A stretch of 64,000 bases of DNA from Sthenelais limicola (GCA_942159475.1 OW804094.1:8687555-8751554); one strand, 5' to 3'; shown: positions 52,845-63,740, counted from the stretch's first letter. Notes: generated from the sequence alone by a model not told the origin. Made by a program: numbers and translations.

Positions 52845-53222
52845 GGGTCAGATTTTCAGATAATGCACAATTCAAATTCGCCAATCTTCTCAAATAACCC
52901 ACATTTTAGATGAAAATAAAGTTCAAAATACAGTTCAACCTAACCAAACAGATTGCTAGAATCAATGCAATGCCGAATATACTCAAATTTACCTCATATT
53001 GACCAAATTGGAGACAAATTTAGCAGAATTTACTAAAATTTAGTAAATTCTGCTAAATTTGTCTCCAATTTGGTCAATATGAGGTAAATTTGAGTATATT
53101 CGGCATTGCATTGATTCTAGCAATCTGTTTGGTTAGGTTGAACTGTATTTTGAACTTTATTTTCATCTAAAATCATTTAATGTGTAGAGCTGCCAATTGT
53201 ACATTTCCTGAAAATCTGACCC
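52845..53222. repeat. MITE family A copy (A1) with internal inverted duplication
   Basis: Starts GGGTCAGATTTTCAGATAAT and ends TTTCCTGAAAATCTGACCC, but the body at 52903-53173 is a palindrome: the reverse A1 interior followed at base 53038 by its exact complement. Arms of 135 bases read as perfectly matched with one central base. Confidence 0.9.
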
Positions 53223-53398
53223 ATAATCTAAAAGGGGGACAGAAGCTCTTCAGTGTATTTGTTTAATACAACTTTGTCATCTATTTTATGTGCTACCAGG
53301 CTGAGGTCTTACATCTTACTTGGGATTTAGAAATTATAGTTAATAGTTAAGAGTTAATGACTTTGGTTAATTTGGAGGTAAGGACTATCAAATTTCAG
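53223..53398. other. no gene seen
   Basis: Short unassigned spacer. Confidence 0.3.
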
Positions 53399-53839
53399 CC
53401 TATTGCTCCAGCTTCTTCAGAAACGGGAGCAAGCAACTGAGGTAACCGGAATGGGTGCAATTGGGATCATTGTCTACCGCTAGTTCTACCGCTTCTCTGA
53501 AAATTAATGTGAGCAGACAAACATTTCATTTTCAAATGGAAATGGATGCATCAAGTAACGTGAGGGGTAACATAGAGTGGTGCCATTGCCCCGCTTCAGC
53601 TACCGCTACTTCCCGTTAATTCAGCTACAAAGTTGCGGCTGTGAAATTTAAAAAATGTTTGATAGAAGCGGGAGCACTCTACTTCTAAAATCCGCCAAAA
53701 GAAGCGGGAAGTGATGTGGCTATGTAGCAGGAGTCAATAGCACCTGTCCCTCTTACATCCCCCGTTACATTATCCCGCTTTTTTAATCAAGAAATGGGAG
53801 CAGTAGCGGGAGAAGTAGCAGGGCAGTGGAACCCAGGCT
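53399..53839 (-). repeat. foldback family H, copy 2
   Basis: Inverse of copy 1: contains GGATGCATCAAGTA, GCCCCGCTTCAGCTACCGCT and the end GCAGTGGAACCCAGG. The left terminus is decayed. Confidence 0.75.
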
Positions 53840-53842
53840 TAA

Positions 53843-54440
53843 GACCATAAAGTGCCTTTCTGTCTGTTTTATTTCTCTCTCTCTCTCCCTTCTTCTCTAT
53901 TGTTAATCATAATGAATGGAGAGAGAGAGAATGTTTGGAACATGTGTGACGGACCTTCTTGTCCGCCCATTTTATTAAGAAAAAACAACAATTTTTCCGT
54001 GTCGACAGGTTGAAGGCAAGGTAGAGAAAGAATGAGTTGAGGCAGGTACCGGCGAGCGTGCGCATGACGCCACCTGTGGTCACCTGAACACAATACTTAT
54101 GTATGTATACACATATACATTACACATCTCTATTTCCTGGGTATGACCATAAAGTGCCTTTCTGTCTGTTTTCTTTCTGTCTCTCTCTCCCTTCCTCTCT
54201 ATCTCTATTTCCTGGGTAAGATCATAAACTGCCTCCCTCTCAGCTCTCCCGCCCTTGATATAACCATCTTAAATGTGTTGATAAGGGCGTAAAGCAACCA
54301 ATCTCACTCACTCTCTTCCTTCTTCTCTATCTCTATTTCCTTGGTATGATCATAAACTACCTCCCTTTCAGCTCTCCCGCCCTTGATATAACCTTAAATG
54401 TATTGATAAGGGCGTAAAGCTCACTCACTCACTCCACAAA
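53843..54440 (+). repeat. imperfect tandem block with CT-rich and (CACT)n parts
   Basis: ACCATAAAGTGCCTTTCTGT at 53846 and 54147; CAGCTCTCCCGCCCTTGATA at 54241 and 54371; GATAAGGGCGTAAAGC at 54281 and 54404. A unit of roughly 130-150 bp is repeated, ending each time in the tail motif also seen at 3123-3189. Confidence 0.65.
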
Positions 54441-54685
54441 AATCACTAAAATAGTTAAAAACACATACAAAAACCTGCAAAAATTATTATTATAAACAAC
54501 TTAGAGATGAACAATGTCTTTGGATACAAGAGAAACCCAAATATCGGCAATATGTTAGTTTTGTTTGAACTCAATTGAAGTTGAATTGGTTTATAGCGTA
54601 TTTGACTCCCACTGCATGAAACAATGCTGAACTACAAGCTGATTGTGAAAAAAACCCTCAAAATATGTTCCCTGATAAAATAAAA
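54441..54685. other. no gene seen
   Basis: Unassigned spacer. Confidence 0.3.
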
Positions 54686-54852
54686 AAGTATTAAGTGAAA
54701 AGTGACGTTCAAAATGCACTGTTAACACAATGAAAGATATATTTTAAATCTATTCAATGCCAAAGATACTCTGATATACCCATTATTTATATTTAACAGA
54801 AATTATCAAATTTGTAAAGCTGCCGATTGTGCATTTTCTGAAAATCTGACCC
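54686..54852 (-). repeat. MITE family A copy (A2 variant), left part lost
   Basis: AAGTGAAAAGTGACGTTCAA to TTTCTGAAAATCTGACCC; same variant as the copies at 1-205 and 50470. Confidence 0.8.
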
Positions 54853-55054
54853 AATAAATCATGACAGTGTAACATTCTTGATTATTTCCAGAATCAGGTG
54901 TCACTGAATCCATTGACCTTGTCAAGTGTCAAGGTCGCAAGTGTCATGTGACACCTCTATGTCCCTTAGCCCTGCAGGAGTGATCAATTTGTGATGTGTT
55001 TCAGTCATTCACTAACTCACTCACTCTACCTTGAATGGTTCAGAGGCTATAACT
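54853..55054. other. partial inverse match to 49720-49815
   Basis: GAATCAGGTGTCACTGAATC through CATGTGACACCTCTATGTCC is the reverse complement of 49731-49813. A dispersed unassigned repeat. Confidence 0.6.
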
Positions 55055-55265
55055 GGGTCAGATCTTCAGAAAATGTACAATCGGCAGCTCTACACATTTA
55101 GGAAATCCTGCTTAAGTGGACTGGAACATGGCCAATACTGGGTATAGATCTGAGTATACTGATATTGCCTTGATTCAGACAATCGGTTTGGTTGTCTTGA
55201 ACCTCATTTTGAACCTAATTTTGTCTTAATTGTAGGTTATCCGTACATTTTCTGACGATTTCACT
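55055..55265 (+). repeat. MITE family A copy (A2), diverged
   Basis: GGGTCAGATCTTCAGAAAAT to TTTCTGACGATTTCACTC. Confidence 0.8.
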
Positions 55266-55274
55266 CTACTATAT

Positions 55275-55400
55275 GTGATGTGTTATAGAAAATAATCACA
55301 AGTCGCAAAATCAATATGTTTCAAAGTGTTTTACTCGTAAGATGCCTTTGTAGGAAAGTGTTCACTTTTGGGGTGCTTAACACTTTTTGTAGCATTAATA
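55275..55400 (+). repeat. MITE family B left fragment
   Basis: GTGATGTGTTATAGAAAATA to the TAGCATTAATAAATTCC region, where a poly-T-led insertion begins (about 55400-55520, possibly an antisense LINE/SINE end). Confidence 0.7.
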
Positions 55401-55692
55401 AATTCCCTCCTTTTTTTAAAACATATTTTATTTCGACAAACAATTCCACACAGGTGGTACGCAGGTTCAAGGTTCACAGGTTCACAGGTTCAAGTCATCG
55501 AAAACGATATGTTTATTTAAAGAGAACAATTATTATCAGACTAAGAGAAAATTACAACATTATAATAAATGGTGTATATGACACCCTTGCATTTCAGACA
55601 TTACTTTTTGTCGGTTTACTAAATTACTGTATACATTACCCTTTACTAGAATATACTCGAGATGATGTTACTCATAGCATCAAGCATTATAT

Positions 55693-55927
55693 GGGTGAGA
55701 TTTTCAGAAAATGTACAATTGGCAGCTGTACACATTTAGTAAATTCTGTTAAATGGGGCTGTAATTTGGTCAATACTTGGTAAATTCGAGTATATTCTGT
55801 TTTGCACTGGTTCTAGCAATCTGTTTAGTTATGTTGAACTGTAGTTTGAACTTTATTTTCGTCTGAAATTTGGGTTATTTGAGAAGATTGGCGAAGTTGA
55901 ATTGTACATTTTCTGAACATCTGACCC
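55693..55927 (+). repeat. MITE family A copy (A1), complete
   Basis: GGGTGAGATTTTCAGAAAAT to TTTCTGAACATCTGACCC; TATAT-type flanks on both sides. Confidence 0.9.
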
Positions 55928-56162
55928 ATATAGTACATATTGATTATACTAATACAAGCATTAGTTGAACACAATAATAGAAGAACACATTTGTTTGTAC
56001 ATTTTTCACCGCCGATTAAAATAAATACAGGAGCTATCCGCTTTATCAATAAAACAACGAGGTTTACGAAAATATTAACCAGTTGGTTATGCTGAGTCAT
56101 GTAAATTTCATCTACAGCTGCCGTCTGTGTAACAGATTGACGACTATTGTGTAAGTGCTGAT

Positions 56163-56408
56163 GGGTCAGATTTTCCGAAAATGTACAATTGGCAGCTCTA
56201 CACATTTAGTAAATTCTGCTAAATTAGGCTGCAATTTGGCCTATATTAGGTAAATTTGAATATATTCGGCATTGCATTGATTCTAGCAGTATGTTTAGTT
56301 GAACTTTGGTTGAACTGTATTTTGAACTTTATTTTCATCTGAAATTTGGGTTACCGTATTTGAGAAGATAGGCGAAGTTGAATTGTACATTTTCTGAAAA
56401 TCTGACCC
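56163..56408 (+). repeat. MITE family A copy (A1), with small duplications
   Basis: GGGTCAGATTTTCCGAAAAT to TTTCTGAAAATCTGACCC. GTTGAACTTTGGTTGAACTG adds 11 bases. Confidence 0.9.
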
Positions 56409-56994
56409 TGATATTCAATTTAACAGCTTCAGCTTGTAGCATAAAATTAATAAATTCACAAAATTTCAGGTATTTTGTGTATTTATCATTCCGCCAATGA
56501 TTGCCAATGACATCTAACTGCGGTCAATGACTTATTTACTGAGCTGTAACCCTATTTTTTTTTATTTAGGATGTTTATACAGCAAGTCAAACAATACAGT
56601 GAAACATAATTGTGACAGAGGCTCACGGGTTTAATTCATATAAGAATTGCCATGGTTATTCTGCCCACTGCTGTGTCTAGCTATTCACTAATGCTACCGC
56701 TAGTATTTTTAATACTTACTCTTATGCTAATGAGTATAAGGGTATACATAAATGTGTTATATAAATATGCGTTATATATATTGCCCGACCTCCTCCACGT
56801 AACGCTAATTGAGCTGAGTTCCTGCCAAAACGAGCTGTAATGCCTGGAGAGATCTATAATTGCTCTATGATTTCCCTCGTCAATTCACATGGTTTACTGA
56901 GTAGAGCGGCTTAAAACCGTCCCAAAATAGACAATATACACATTCATATTCACCTTGGGAATTATCAACAAACAGAGCCCTCTTCCTGTCTTTA
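56409..56994. other. no gene seen; antisense LINE-like end at 56551-56640
   Basis: A TTTTTTTTTATTTAGGATG start and ACAGCAAGTCAAACAATACA resemble an antisense LINE 3' end. The frame at 56652-56840 is hydrophobic by composition and has no support as a gene. Confidence 0.4.
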
Positions 56995-56998
56995 TTAA

Positions 56999-57577
56999 GG
57001 ATGATCGCGGGTATTTCTCAGTTACCAAAAACGGCGGAGATTTTACGACATTGACCATGTTCATATTTATTTATTTTTTTATCATTTCTTAGGTTAGTGA
57101 TGTTCAGTTATTAAAAAGAAACACTTCTGAAGACTGAACAGATTAGTATATGGTTTTTTTCTTGTTTGTTATTGTTTTACGACACCGTAAGCCACCTTGT
57201 TTACATTGAGATTCTAAGCTATTCTACTGATATGTCAAGTTCGGGGGCCTGCAGCTCCTAAAGTAATCTGGGAACCACCAATTTTCTTGTTATTTTCAGA
57301 AAATATATTCCTTAAACTATAATGTACTAAAGAATCAGCCAACTGTATTTACAATTTATGGTTTAAAATGGATGAAACGTTTCAAAAACACTCTTTTCTC
57401 CATAGAGGGCCATGTTAAATTAATTAAATAACTTTTTATTTTCAAACGGAAATAGCAAAAAATCTAATTTGGGAACCCCCCTTAAAAAAATTATATTTGA
57501 AATCAGCATGATTTGGAGTACAAAGTGTGAAAAAATCAGGCTGATCCAATTACTTTGGGAAATACCCGCGATCATCC
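56999..57577. mobile_element. TTAA-flanked inverted-repeat element (piggyBac-like MITE)
   Basis: GGATGATCGCGGGTATTTC at the left and its exact reverse complement at the right, with TTAA at 56995-56998 and 57578-57581. 579 bp, no ORF of note. A TTAA target is characteristic of piggyBac; the lack of the usual CCC ends keeps this tentative. Confidence 0.65.
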
Positions 57578-57581
57578 TTAA

Positions 57582-57813
57582 GGGTTAGATTTTCAGAAAA
57601 TGTACCATGCACAACGTACCTCCACCAATCCTTTCAAATAACTCACTTTCAAGACAAAAATAAGGTTCAAAATACAGTTTAACATAGCAGAACAGATGTA
57701 TCAAACCAACACGATTCTAAATATACTCAGTATTCATCATTTTTCAGCCTAATTTAGCAGAATAAACTAAATGTATAGAGCTGCCAATTGTGCATGTTCT
57801 GACAATCTGACCC
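57582..57813 (-). repeat. MITE family A copy (A2), complete
   Basis: GGGTTAGATTTTCAGAAAAT ... GTTCTGACAATCTGACCC, immediately after the TTAA of the previous element. Confidence 0.85.
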
Positions 57814-57834
57814 ATAATTCGAAATATCTTATAT

Positions 57835-58574
57835 GTGATGTGTTATAGGAAAATATGTCACAAGTCGCAAAGTTGATATTTTTCAAAATGTTTTATTCAC
57901 AAGATAACAAGGGGTGCCTAACGCTGCCTGTAGCATGAATACATTTACTAACTTTTAAGACAGTGTATTAAAATATTTACTAAATTTTAAGACAGTGTAT
58001 TAAAATATGTACTAAATTTTAAGACAGTGTATTAAAATATGTTCTAAATTTTAAGACAGTGTATTAAAATATGTACTAAATTTTAAGACAGTGTATTAAA
58101 ATATGTACTAAATTTTAAGACAGTGTATTAAAATATGTTCTAAATTTTAAGACAGTGTATTAAAATATGTTCTAAATTTTAAGACAGTGTATTAAAATAT
58201 GTACTAAATTTTAAGACAGTGTATTAAAATATTTACTAAATTTTAAGACAGTGTATTAAAATATGTACTAAACTTTAAGACAGTGTATTAAAATATGTTC
58301 TAAATTTTAAGACAGTGTATTAAAATATTTACTAAATTTTAAGACAGTGTATTAAACATATCCATACATTTCTAAGGTCATTGTATAGAGTGTATTTAGC
58401 TACTTTACTAGTAAATGTCCATCCCGAAATATTGCAATTCTTTTCTTTAGGTGTCCTACTGTTAAACCACCATTAGAATCGGCTTGATCTCATCTCATCA
58501 TGACCCTTTCATATTCATTAGTATCTTTAAATCTATTTTTTGAGACTTTTGACTCATTTCCTATAACACATCAC
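57835..58574 (+). repeat. MITE family B copy expanded by a minisatellite
   Basis: GTGATGTGTTATAGGAAAAT to TTTCCTATAACACATCAC. It is about 740 bp rather than 410 because of the tandem array at 57945-58355. Confidence 0.88.
57945..58355 (+). repeat. 32-bp minisatellite inside a B element
   Basis: About 13 units of TACTAAATTTTAAGACAGTG plus TATTAAAATATG, with units differing mainly at one site (ATGTACT, ATGTTCT, ATTTACT). It grew from B's own GAATACATTTACTAAATTTT segment. Confidence 0.95.
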
Positions 58575-58641
58575 AGATAATGACGAAAGTTATTAACATC
58601 ACCACAAAAGAAAATAGGCTTTACTATGCCATCAATTATAG

Positions 58642-58879
58642 GGGTCAGATTTTCAGAAGATGCACAATCTACATTTCTACTCATCTATCAAATTCTGTTA
58701 AATTATAGTGACAAAATGATGAATACTAGGTTTATCTAAGTATATATTCTGTATTGTATTCATTCAATAAATCTGTCTGGTTATGTTGAACTGTATTTTG
58801 AACCTGATTTTGGCCTTAAACGTGGGTTAATTGAGAGGATTGGTGAAAGCGAATTGTACATTTTCTGAAGATCTGAGCC
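58642..58879 (+). repeat. MITE family A copy (A2 branch with CATTCAATA)
   Basis: GGGTCAGATTTTCAGAAGAT to TTTCTGAAGATCTGAGCC; closest to 21739-21973. Confidence 0.85.
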
Positions 58880-59101
58880 AGATGTTGTTACACCAGGTGC
58901 ACCATCCTCCTCCCCCTGCGCGCAACTTTCATATTCGTTCCTAGAATGACACAGTAGTATCTCACAGTAAAGGCTGTTTAGAATGATTCCTGGAATGTAA
59001 TTACGTTACCGGGAATATCAGGTCGTGACGTCACGTTAGCTTAACATCTATTTAGTGAAGGGTCGGTGATGGTCAAGACACTATGACTTTAGAGAATATA
59101 T

Positions 59102-59336
59102 GGGTCAGATTTTCAGAAAATGTACACTTTACCTTTACAAATCCTCTCAAAAAACCCACATTTAAGACAAAAATGAGCTTCAAAATGCAGTTTAATATAA
59201 CAGAACTGATACTTTAAATCAATGCGATACCTAATATACTCGAATATACCCGGTATTTATCATTTGTTCGCCTTATTTAGCAGAACTTACTAAATGTGTA
59301 CAGCTGCCAATTGTACATTTTCTGAAAATCTGACCC
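59102..59336 (-). repeat. MITE family A copy (A2), complete
   Basis: GGGTCAGATTTTCAGAAAAT ... TTTCTGAAAATCTGACCC, both ends flanked by ATAT. Confidence 0.9.
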
Positions 59337-59436
59337 ATATATATAATTTATTGAGCTACTTTATGAGTAATTCTTCACCAAAGAATATTGGAGAATCTTT
59401 TTCAAAAAAAAAATTACCAAACTTAGAAATATATAG

Positions 59437-59575
59437 ACAAAATTGACTTGTGGGCGTGTCGGAGGTGGTTATCTCCCGCGGCCGTAGCAATATCGTAAGG
59501 GGTGCGTAGCACCCCAACGATTTGCATAGCCCAAGGGAGATAACCACCTCCCACACGCCCACAAGTCAATTTTGT
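59437..59575. repeat. 139-bp palindrome (foldback)
   Basis: ACAAAATTGACTTGTGGGCG and GAGGTGGTTATCTCCC pair with their complements on the right; the centre carries a second small hairpin GGGGTGCGTAGCACCCC. Confidence 0.8.
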
Positions 59576-60340
59576 ATTTATTATACCTTCATTTTCCAAC
59601 ATTTTAGCTAGAAAATGGTTGTAATTCGATGAAAATCGAAGGCAAAACGTGCATTTACGCTGCCCCTCCCACCTGATCTTGTTTATAGTTCCGGGTCTTT
59701 GGAATCCGTACATATCAATGCGCGCTAGACTTGCAGTGTTGTGACAAGTCCAGCAGAATGTAGTTCTATTTTGAATCGTTATTTCGCTTAATTTTCAGTT
59801 AATTACCATCATTAAGACATAAATACGATTTAAATTACTTAATAAGATAAATGTTGTTCAGTTTGATGTTCAAATGTCCGTACTTTTCGCATTTGAACTT
59901 GCCGGGTGACACCACCTCACCTGCTTTTTTCCGACTCAAGTGACAAGCCTGTCAGTGACAGTGTCAGTCAGTCAACGCTTCAGGAAAATTGCTCATGGTT
60001 TCAAATCAATTTGTCGCCTTTTTGCAGCTTTAAATCTTTTAAAAACTCAACTAATGCTTTGGTAAAGGGTAGACTTCGATAAACATGAAAGGATTTTACT
60101 TTATTTCCTTTATTCGATCAGAATTTTTCGTGTCCGCTCCCGACAGCTTCAATACCGTAAGGGAGGCATAGGCTACTGTCAGCGGGTTCCTGTCAGCAGC
60201 CACACTAAGTCATAGGCACCTTGAATCAATTCCACAGCTTTAAATCGTTGATATTCTTTAGCAAAGATGGTTAAATGGGAAGGATATCGCTTGAAATTCT
60301 GACAGACAACTGCGAAAATAGGTATTGTAGTGTGATTTTT
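59576..60340. other. no gene seen
   Basis: Higher-complexity sequence than most of the window, but no frame of useful length or domain. Confidence 0.4.
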
Positions 60341-60389
60341 TTATTTCCCAACGTTTCGGGCTATAGGGTGCCCTTCGTCAGGGAAAGTG
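60341..60389 (-). ncRNA. hammerhead-like motif, remnant of another PLE pseudo-LTR
   Basis: On the minus strand: TTTCC, core CTGACGA, stem II GGGC/GCCC with a CACCCTATA-type loop, GAA, ACGT as a two-pair helix III, T at the cleavage position, then GGGAAA pairing back with TTTCC. As in the intact PLE, an extra A precedes stem II, and the upstream CTTACTCTTGTA also resembles CTTACTTGTA there. No RT nearby, so a solo fragment. Confidence 0.6.
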
Positions 60390-61460
60390 AAGGATGATAC
60401 AAGAGTAAGGGGGTCATATTAAAAAATGTGGAAAACCAGAAGTTTTCTGGTGTTGCCTTGGTTGTGCCTGTTCTGAACATGCTCCATTTATCGCGGGGGG
60501 GGGGTCTCATATGGTGAAACTGTGGGTCATTTTCTAGTGGGGGGATCGGTGGGTTACTGGGGATTAATATTCCTTATTTGGTCCTGGTTTGATAATTAAT
60601 ATGGTGATTTGTTAATTTGGGACAGATCATGGGTTATGTGCGGGTACTTTGGTGGGAATTGATGAAAAATTATGAAAAGTATTAAAAGTTGTGGCTGCTG
60701 TCTTTATTTCTCCAATGTTACACTGAGTCCTTGGGTGTCATCATTGCTCGTTGTTGTCCTTTTGGGAGAATTTATACAGTTACTTAGTGGAAAATTTTTT
60801 TTAGCATATAGAATATGTTTTTTTAAATTGAACAGATTTAACAGTAATTAAACTCTTTGCTGCAGGTGAAAGAAAGTCCTGTTACTTGTATTATCTAATT
60901 AATATGCAAATATCTGTCGTCGGCTAATATTCTGCCGACCTTCCTGGCAGTGTCTTTGTCTATTAATCTCATATTTTGGTGCAAGTGATACATTATTTAG
61001 CAAAATCGCATTTTTACATATGATTCTTTGATTAAACTTTTCATTTGAAGTTCCTAGGTTCATTATTTCGAGAGAAAATCGGGAAAATGTACTTTTCTTA
61101 TTTGAACTCGCTGTTGTTCGCCGACTAGAGTCTGTCGATCTATTTGTCAGTTGGCTGGGGGGTCTACTTTTTTTAGAAATAAATGAGTGATTCAAAACCT
61201 TCCATCGTCGATATTGATATTTTTAGAGTTGCTTATTAGTGTCATTTATATTTTATCATTACATACCATGTATTAAGAGTCTTTTTTCCGCGAAAAATAA
61301 TTATTTAAATGGAGAAAATAAGGATTCGAACATGGGACTATGTTTCCAACAAAAATTCCGCCAGGGGTCAATATGATATGTAAATACCGCCAAGAGGGTA
61401 ATATTGTTTTCCTATGCTGTATAGCCTATGGCTTTCCATATCATCCCTCCCAGAGGTATA
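60390..61460. other. no gene seen
   Basis: About 1.07 kb including the G-run at 60499-60506. Part of it may be body of the PLE remnant to the left, but no protein similarity can be read in any frame. Confidence 0.4.
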
Positions 61461-61625
61461 ATAAAGAAATATACTTATTAAGTGCCCTTATGTTTACTAT
61501 CATTGAAATTGGCTTGATCTCTCTCATCTTTTCAATTATAATGATATCTCAAAACGAGTGTTTTCAACTTGTGACTCATTTCTGATGTGTTATAGGAAAA
61601 TGAGTCATACATCTCAAAATTCACC
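61461..61625 (+). repeat. two B-family end fragments fused
   Basis: A right end (TACTTATTAAGTGCCC ... CAACTTGTGACTCATTT) to about 61582, joined to a left end (GATGTGTTATAGGAAAATGA) to about 61625. Confidence 0.65.
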
Positions 61626-61639
61626 TTATGAACTGTAAA

Positions 61640-61751
61640 TTTATTTAGAGCTATGGCTGCCACAGAAGAAGCAGTGTAATTTATTGTATATCTATTATAA
61701 TGTTCTGTTTTCGGAAATACAATACAATAAAATACAATACAACACAATTTG
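61640..61751 (+). repeat. LINE-like 3' end with ATACA tail
   Basis: GTTCTGTTTTCGGAAATACA then ATACA units at 61721-61745; the tail type matches the LINE at 45275-46730. Confidence 0.45.
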
Positions 61752-61803
61752 TGTGTCTTTTAAACTCACAAATAACCTCATAATACAGCATTTGTGTAAC
61801 TTA

Positions 61804-62000
61804 TAGGGCGTCTCCACTAGAGAGAAAAATGGCGCCGACAAATTTTGTTGTTGCCCACTAATTTGTAGCAACACATATCCATACAGAAACAACAGTTTCC
61901 AGAGAATGTGGCAACACATCTGATACTCCTCCATTTGTGTTTTCATTGCAAACAAAAAAAACTTTGTCGCCGCCGGTTTTCCTCTAGTGGAGTTCCGCTA
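61804..62000 (-). mobile_element. MITE family E, copy 2
   Basis: TAGGGCGTCTCCACTAGAGA to CTAGTGGAGTTCCGCTA, flanked by TTA at 61801-61803 and 62001-62003, inverse of copy 1. Confidence 0.75.
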
Positions 62001-62288
62001 TTAGACAGAAGAGCTGTCGAATAAACTTTGCATATAGAAGCTGCAGTATTTCCCTGACTTGGCAGAATATTCATTCACCGGCAGGGCTTAGGCCTTGTTA
62101 AATCCTTGTTCTTGTCTGAGACAGCTCTAATACTGTTATCTCACTCACTAACTTGTGTTGCCTCAAGCAATGAGGAAATAGTCTGAATATTCCTCTTCAC
62201 TTCTTGTTAGCTGTTAGCGCTCAGATTAGTTTATATTTGTGGGTGAGATTACTGGCATATGTACACTCAGTCAAGTGGGGATTATAGG
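62001..62288. other. no gene seen
   Basis: Unassigned spacer. Confidence 0.3.
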
Positions 62289-62478
62289 TGATGTGTTTGA
62301 GGAAAGTCACAGGATGAGTCACAAGTCACAAAATTAATATTTTTCAAAGTGTTTTGTTCACAAGGTGTCTTTGCAGGAATATTTATATTTTTTGGGTACT
62401 CAATGCTGTCTGTAGCATGAATACATTCATCAAATTTCTACTGTACTAAATATATACATCCATTTCCAAGGATACTTA
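62289..62478 (+). repeat. MITE family B left fragment
   Basis: GTGATGTGTTTGAGGAAAGT to CATCCATTTCCAAGGATAC; belongs to the CTGTAGCATGAATACATT subfamily. Confidence 0.75.
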
Positions 62479-62757
62479 CTTGTTTGGCGATCCACCGTCA
62501 AGTGGGAGTTTGTCAAACAAAGAGCAAAATGTGGTGCACTATTCTCGAATATTTGAATATTTAATTTTGGCATTTTTTCATAATGTGTTCGGTTCTTACT
62601 CTCAGCTAGCAGGGCCTCGTCTCATGACTGGTTTTTCAAATAGCCCCAATAAGACCAAGTTGTCCCTCCTATTTAGTCTAAAGCCAAAGACCCGGCCTCA
62701 CCGGTGGATTATATCAGTGGATGAGCCAAGTGAGTAAAGTTTGTCCAGGATAGACTG
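62479..62757. other. no gene seen
   Basis: An 85-aa frame at 62480-62737 has no recognisable domain and is not called. Confidence 0.35.
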
Positions 62758-63107
62758 AATAGGGGATCTGCACAGGCGCCATTTTGAATCTTGATTCCCA
62801 TGGAATTATGGGACTAATGGTACATCCTAAAATCTATAGAAAACATACCATGTTCAGCATGGAATATTTGTCAATGTTCTAATGTCCATATTTATGATTT
62901 ATACAGGTTTCCATGACGCAAGTCCCCATCTTTCCCATCATGAACTTGGTTTTCATAGATCATTTTACAAGCTCTGATATTGGTGAAAACATTCATGCAA
63001 TTTTTTTATAAAAATGTTGCCAAATATTTGTATGTCAGATTTCAACAGAATCCAGCCCAGCATGCACTGCAGTAGACATGCGCAGTGAGACAGGCAAATC
63101 CCATATT
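62758..63107 (+). repeat. MITE family C copy 8
   Basis: AATAGGGGATCTGCACAGGC to GGCAAATCCCATATT; full length with slightly decayed ends. Confidence 0.88.
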
Positions 63108-63178
63108 AGGTAGTACCATCGTAGCTGGTTGCTTGTCACTGGTCATTGAGTAGCGGGCTCCCAGTAGAGTAGGAACGT

Positions 63179-63740
63179 GTGGTATAACCATGGTGCTAAC
63201 TTGGTATTAGAGCAAGTATTAGTAGTGGCAATAATATCACCACATCTTGAGTAGGGGGCTTGTGGTGGTGTAGGTAAGTGTGGTATAACCATGGTCCTAA
63301 CTTGGTATTAGAGCAAGTATTAGTGGTGGCAATAATATCACCACATCTTGAGTAGGCGGCTTGTGGTGGAGTAGGTAAGTGTGGTATAACCATGGTCCTA
63401 ACTTGGTATTAGAGCAAGTATTAGTAGTGGCAATAATATCACCACATCTTGAGTAGGGGGCTTGTGGTGGTGTAGGAAAGTGTGGTATAACCATGGTCCT
63501 AACTTGGTATTATAGCAAGTATTAGTAGTGGCAATAATATCACCACATCTTGAGTAGGGGGCTTGTGGTGGAGTAGGTAAGTGTGGTATAACCATGGTGC
63601 TAACTTGGTATTAGAGCTAGTATTAGTAGTGGCAATAATATCACCACATCTTGAGTAGGGGGCTTGTGGTGGAGTAGGAAAGTGTGGTATAACCATGGTC
63701 ATAACTTGGTCTCAACCTGGTATTAGAGTGAGTATTAGTA
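63179..63740 (+). repeat. 101-bp satellite, about 5.5 units
   Basis: Unit includes GTGGTATAACCATGGTCCTA, ACTTGGTATTAGAGCAAGTA, AATAATATCACCACATCTTG and GGGGGCTTGTGGTGG. Units differ by only a few substitutions; the four near-identical 65-67 aa minus frames are this repeat and not genes. Confidence 0.96.

Noticed and set aside
62480..62737. 85-aa ORF with a methionine start between repeats.
   Set aside because: No recognisable domain, begins in B-derived sequence, and length is expected by chance.
63196..63702. Four near-identical 65-67 aa minus-strand ORFs, which could be mistaken for a gene family.
   Set aside because: They are one 101-bp satellite read in successive frames.
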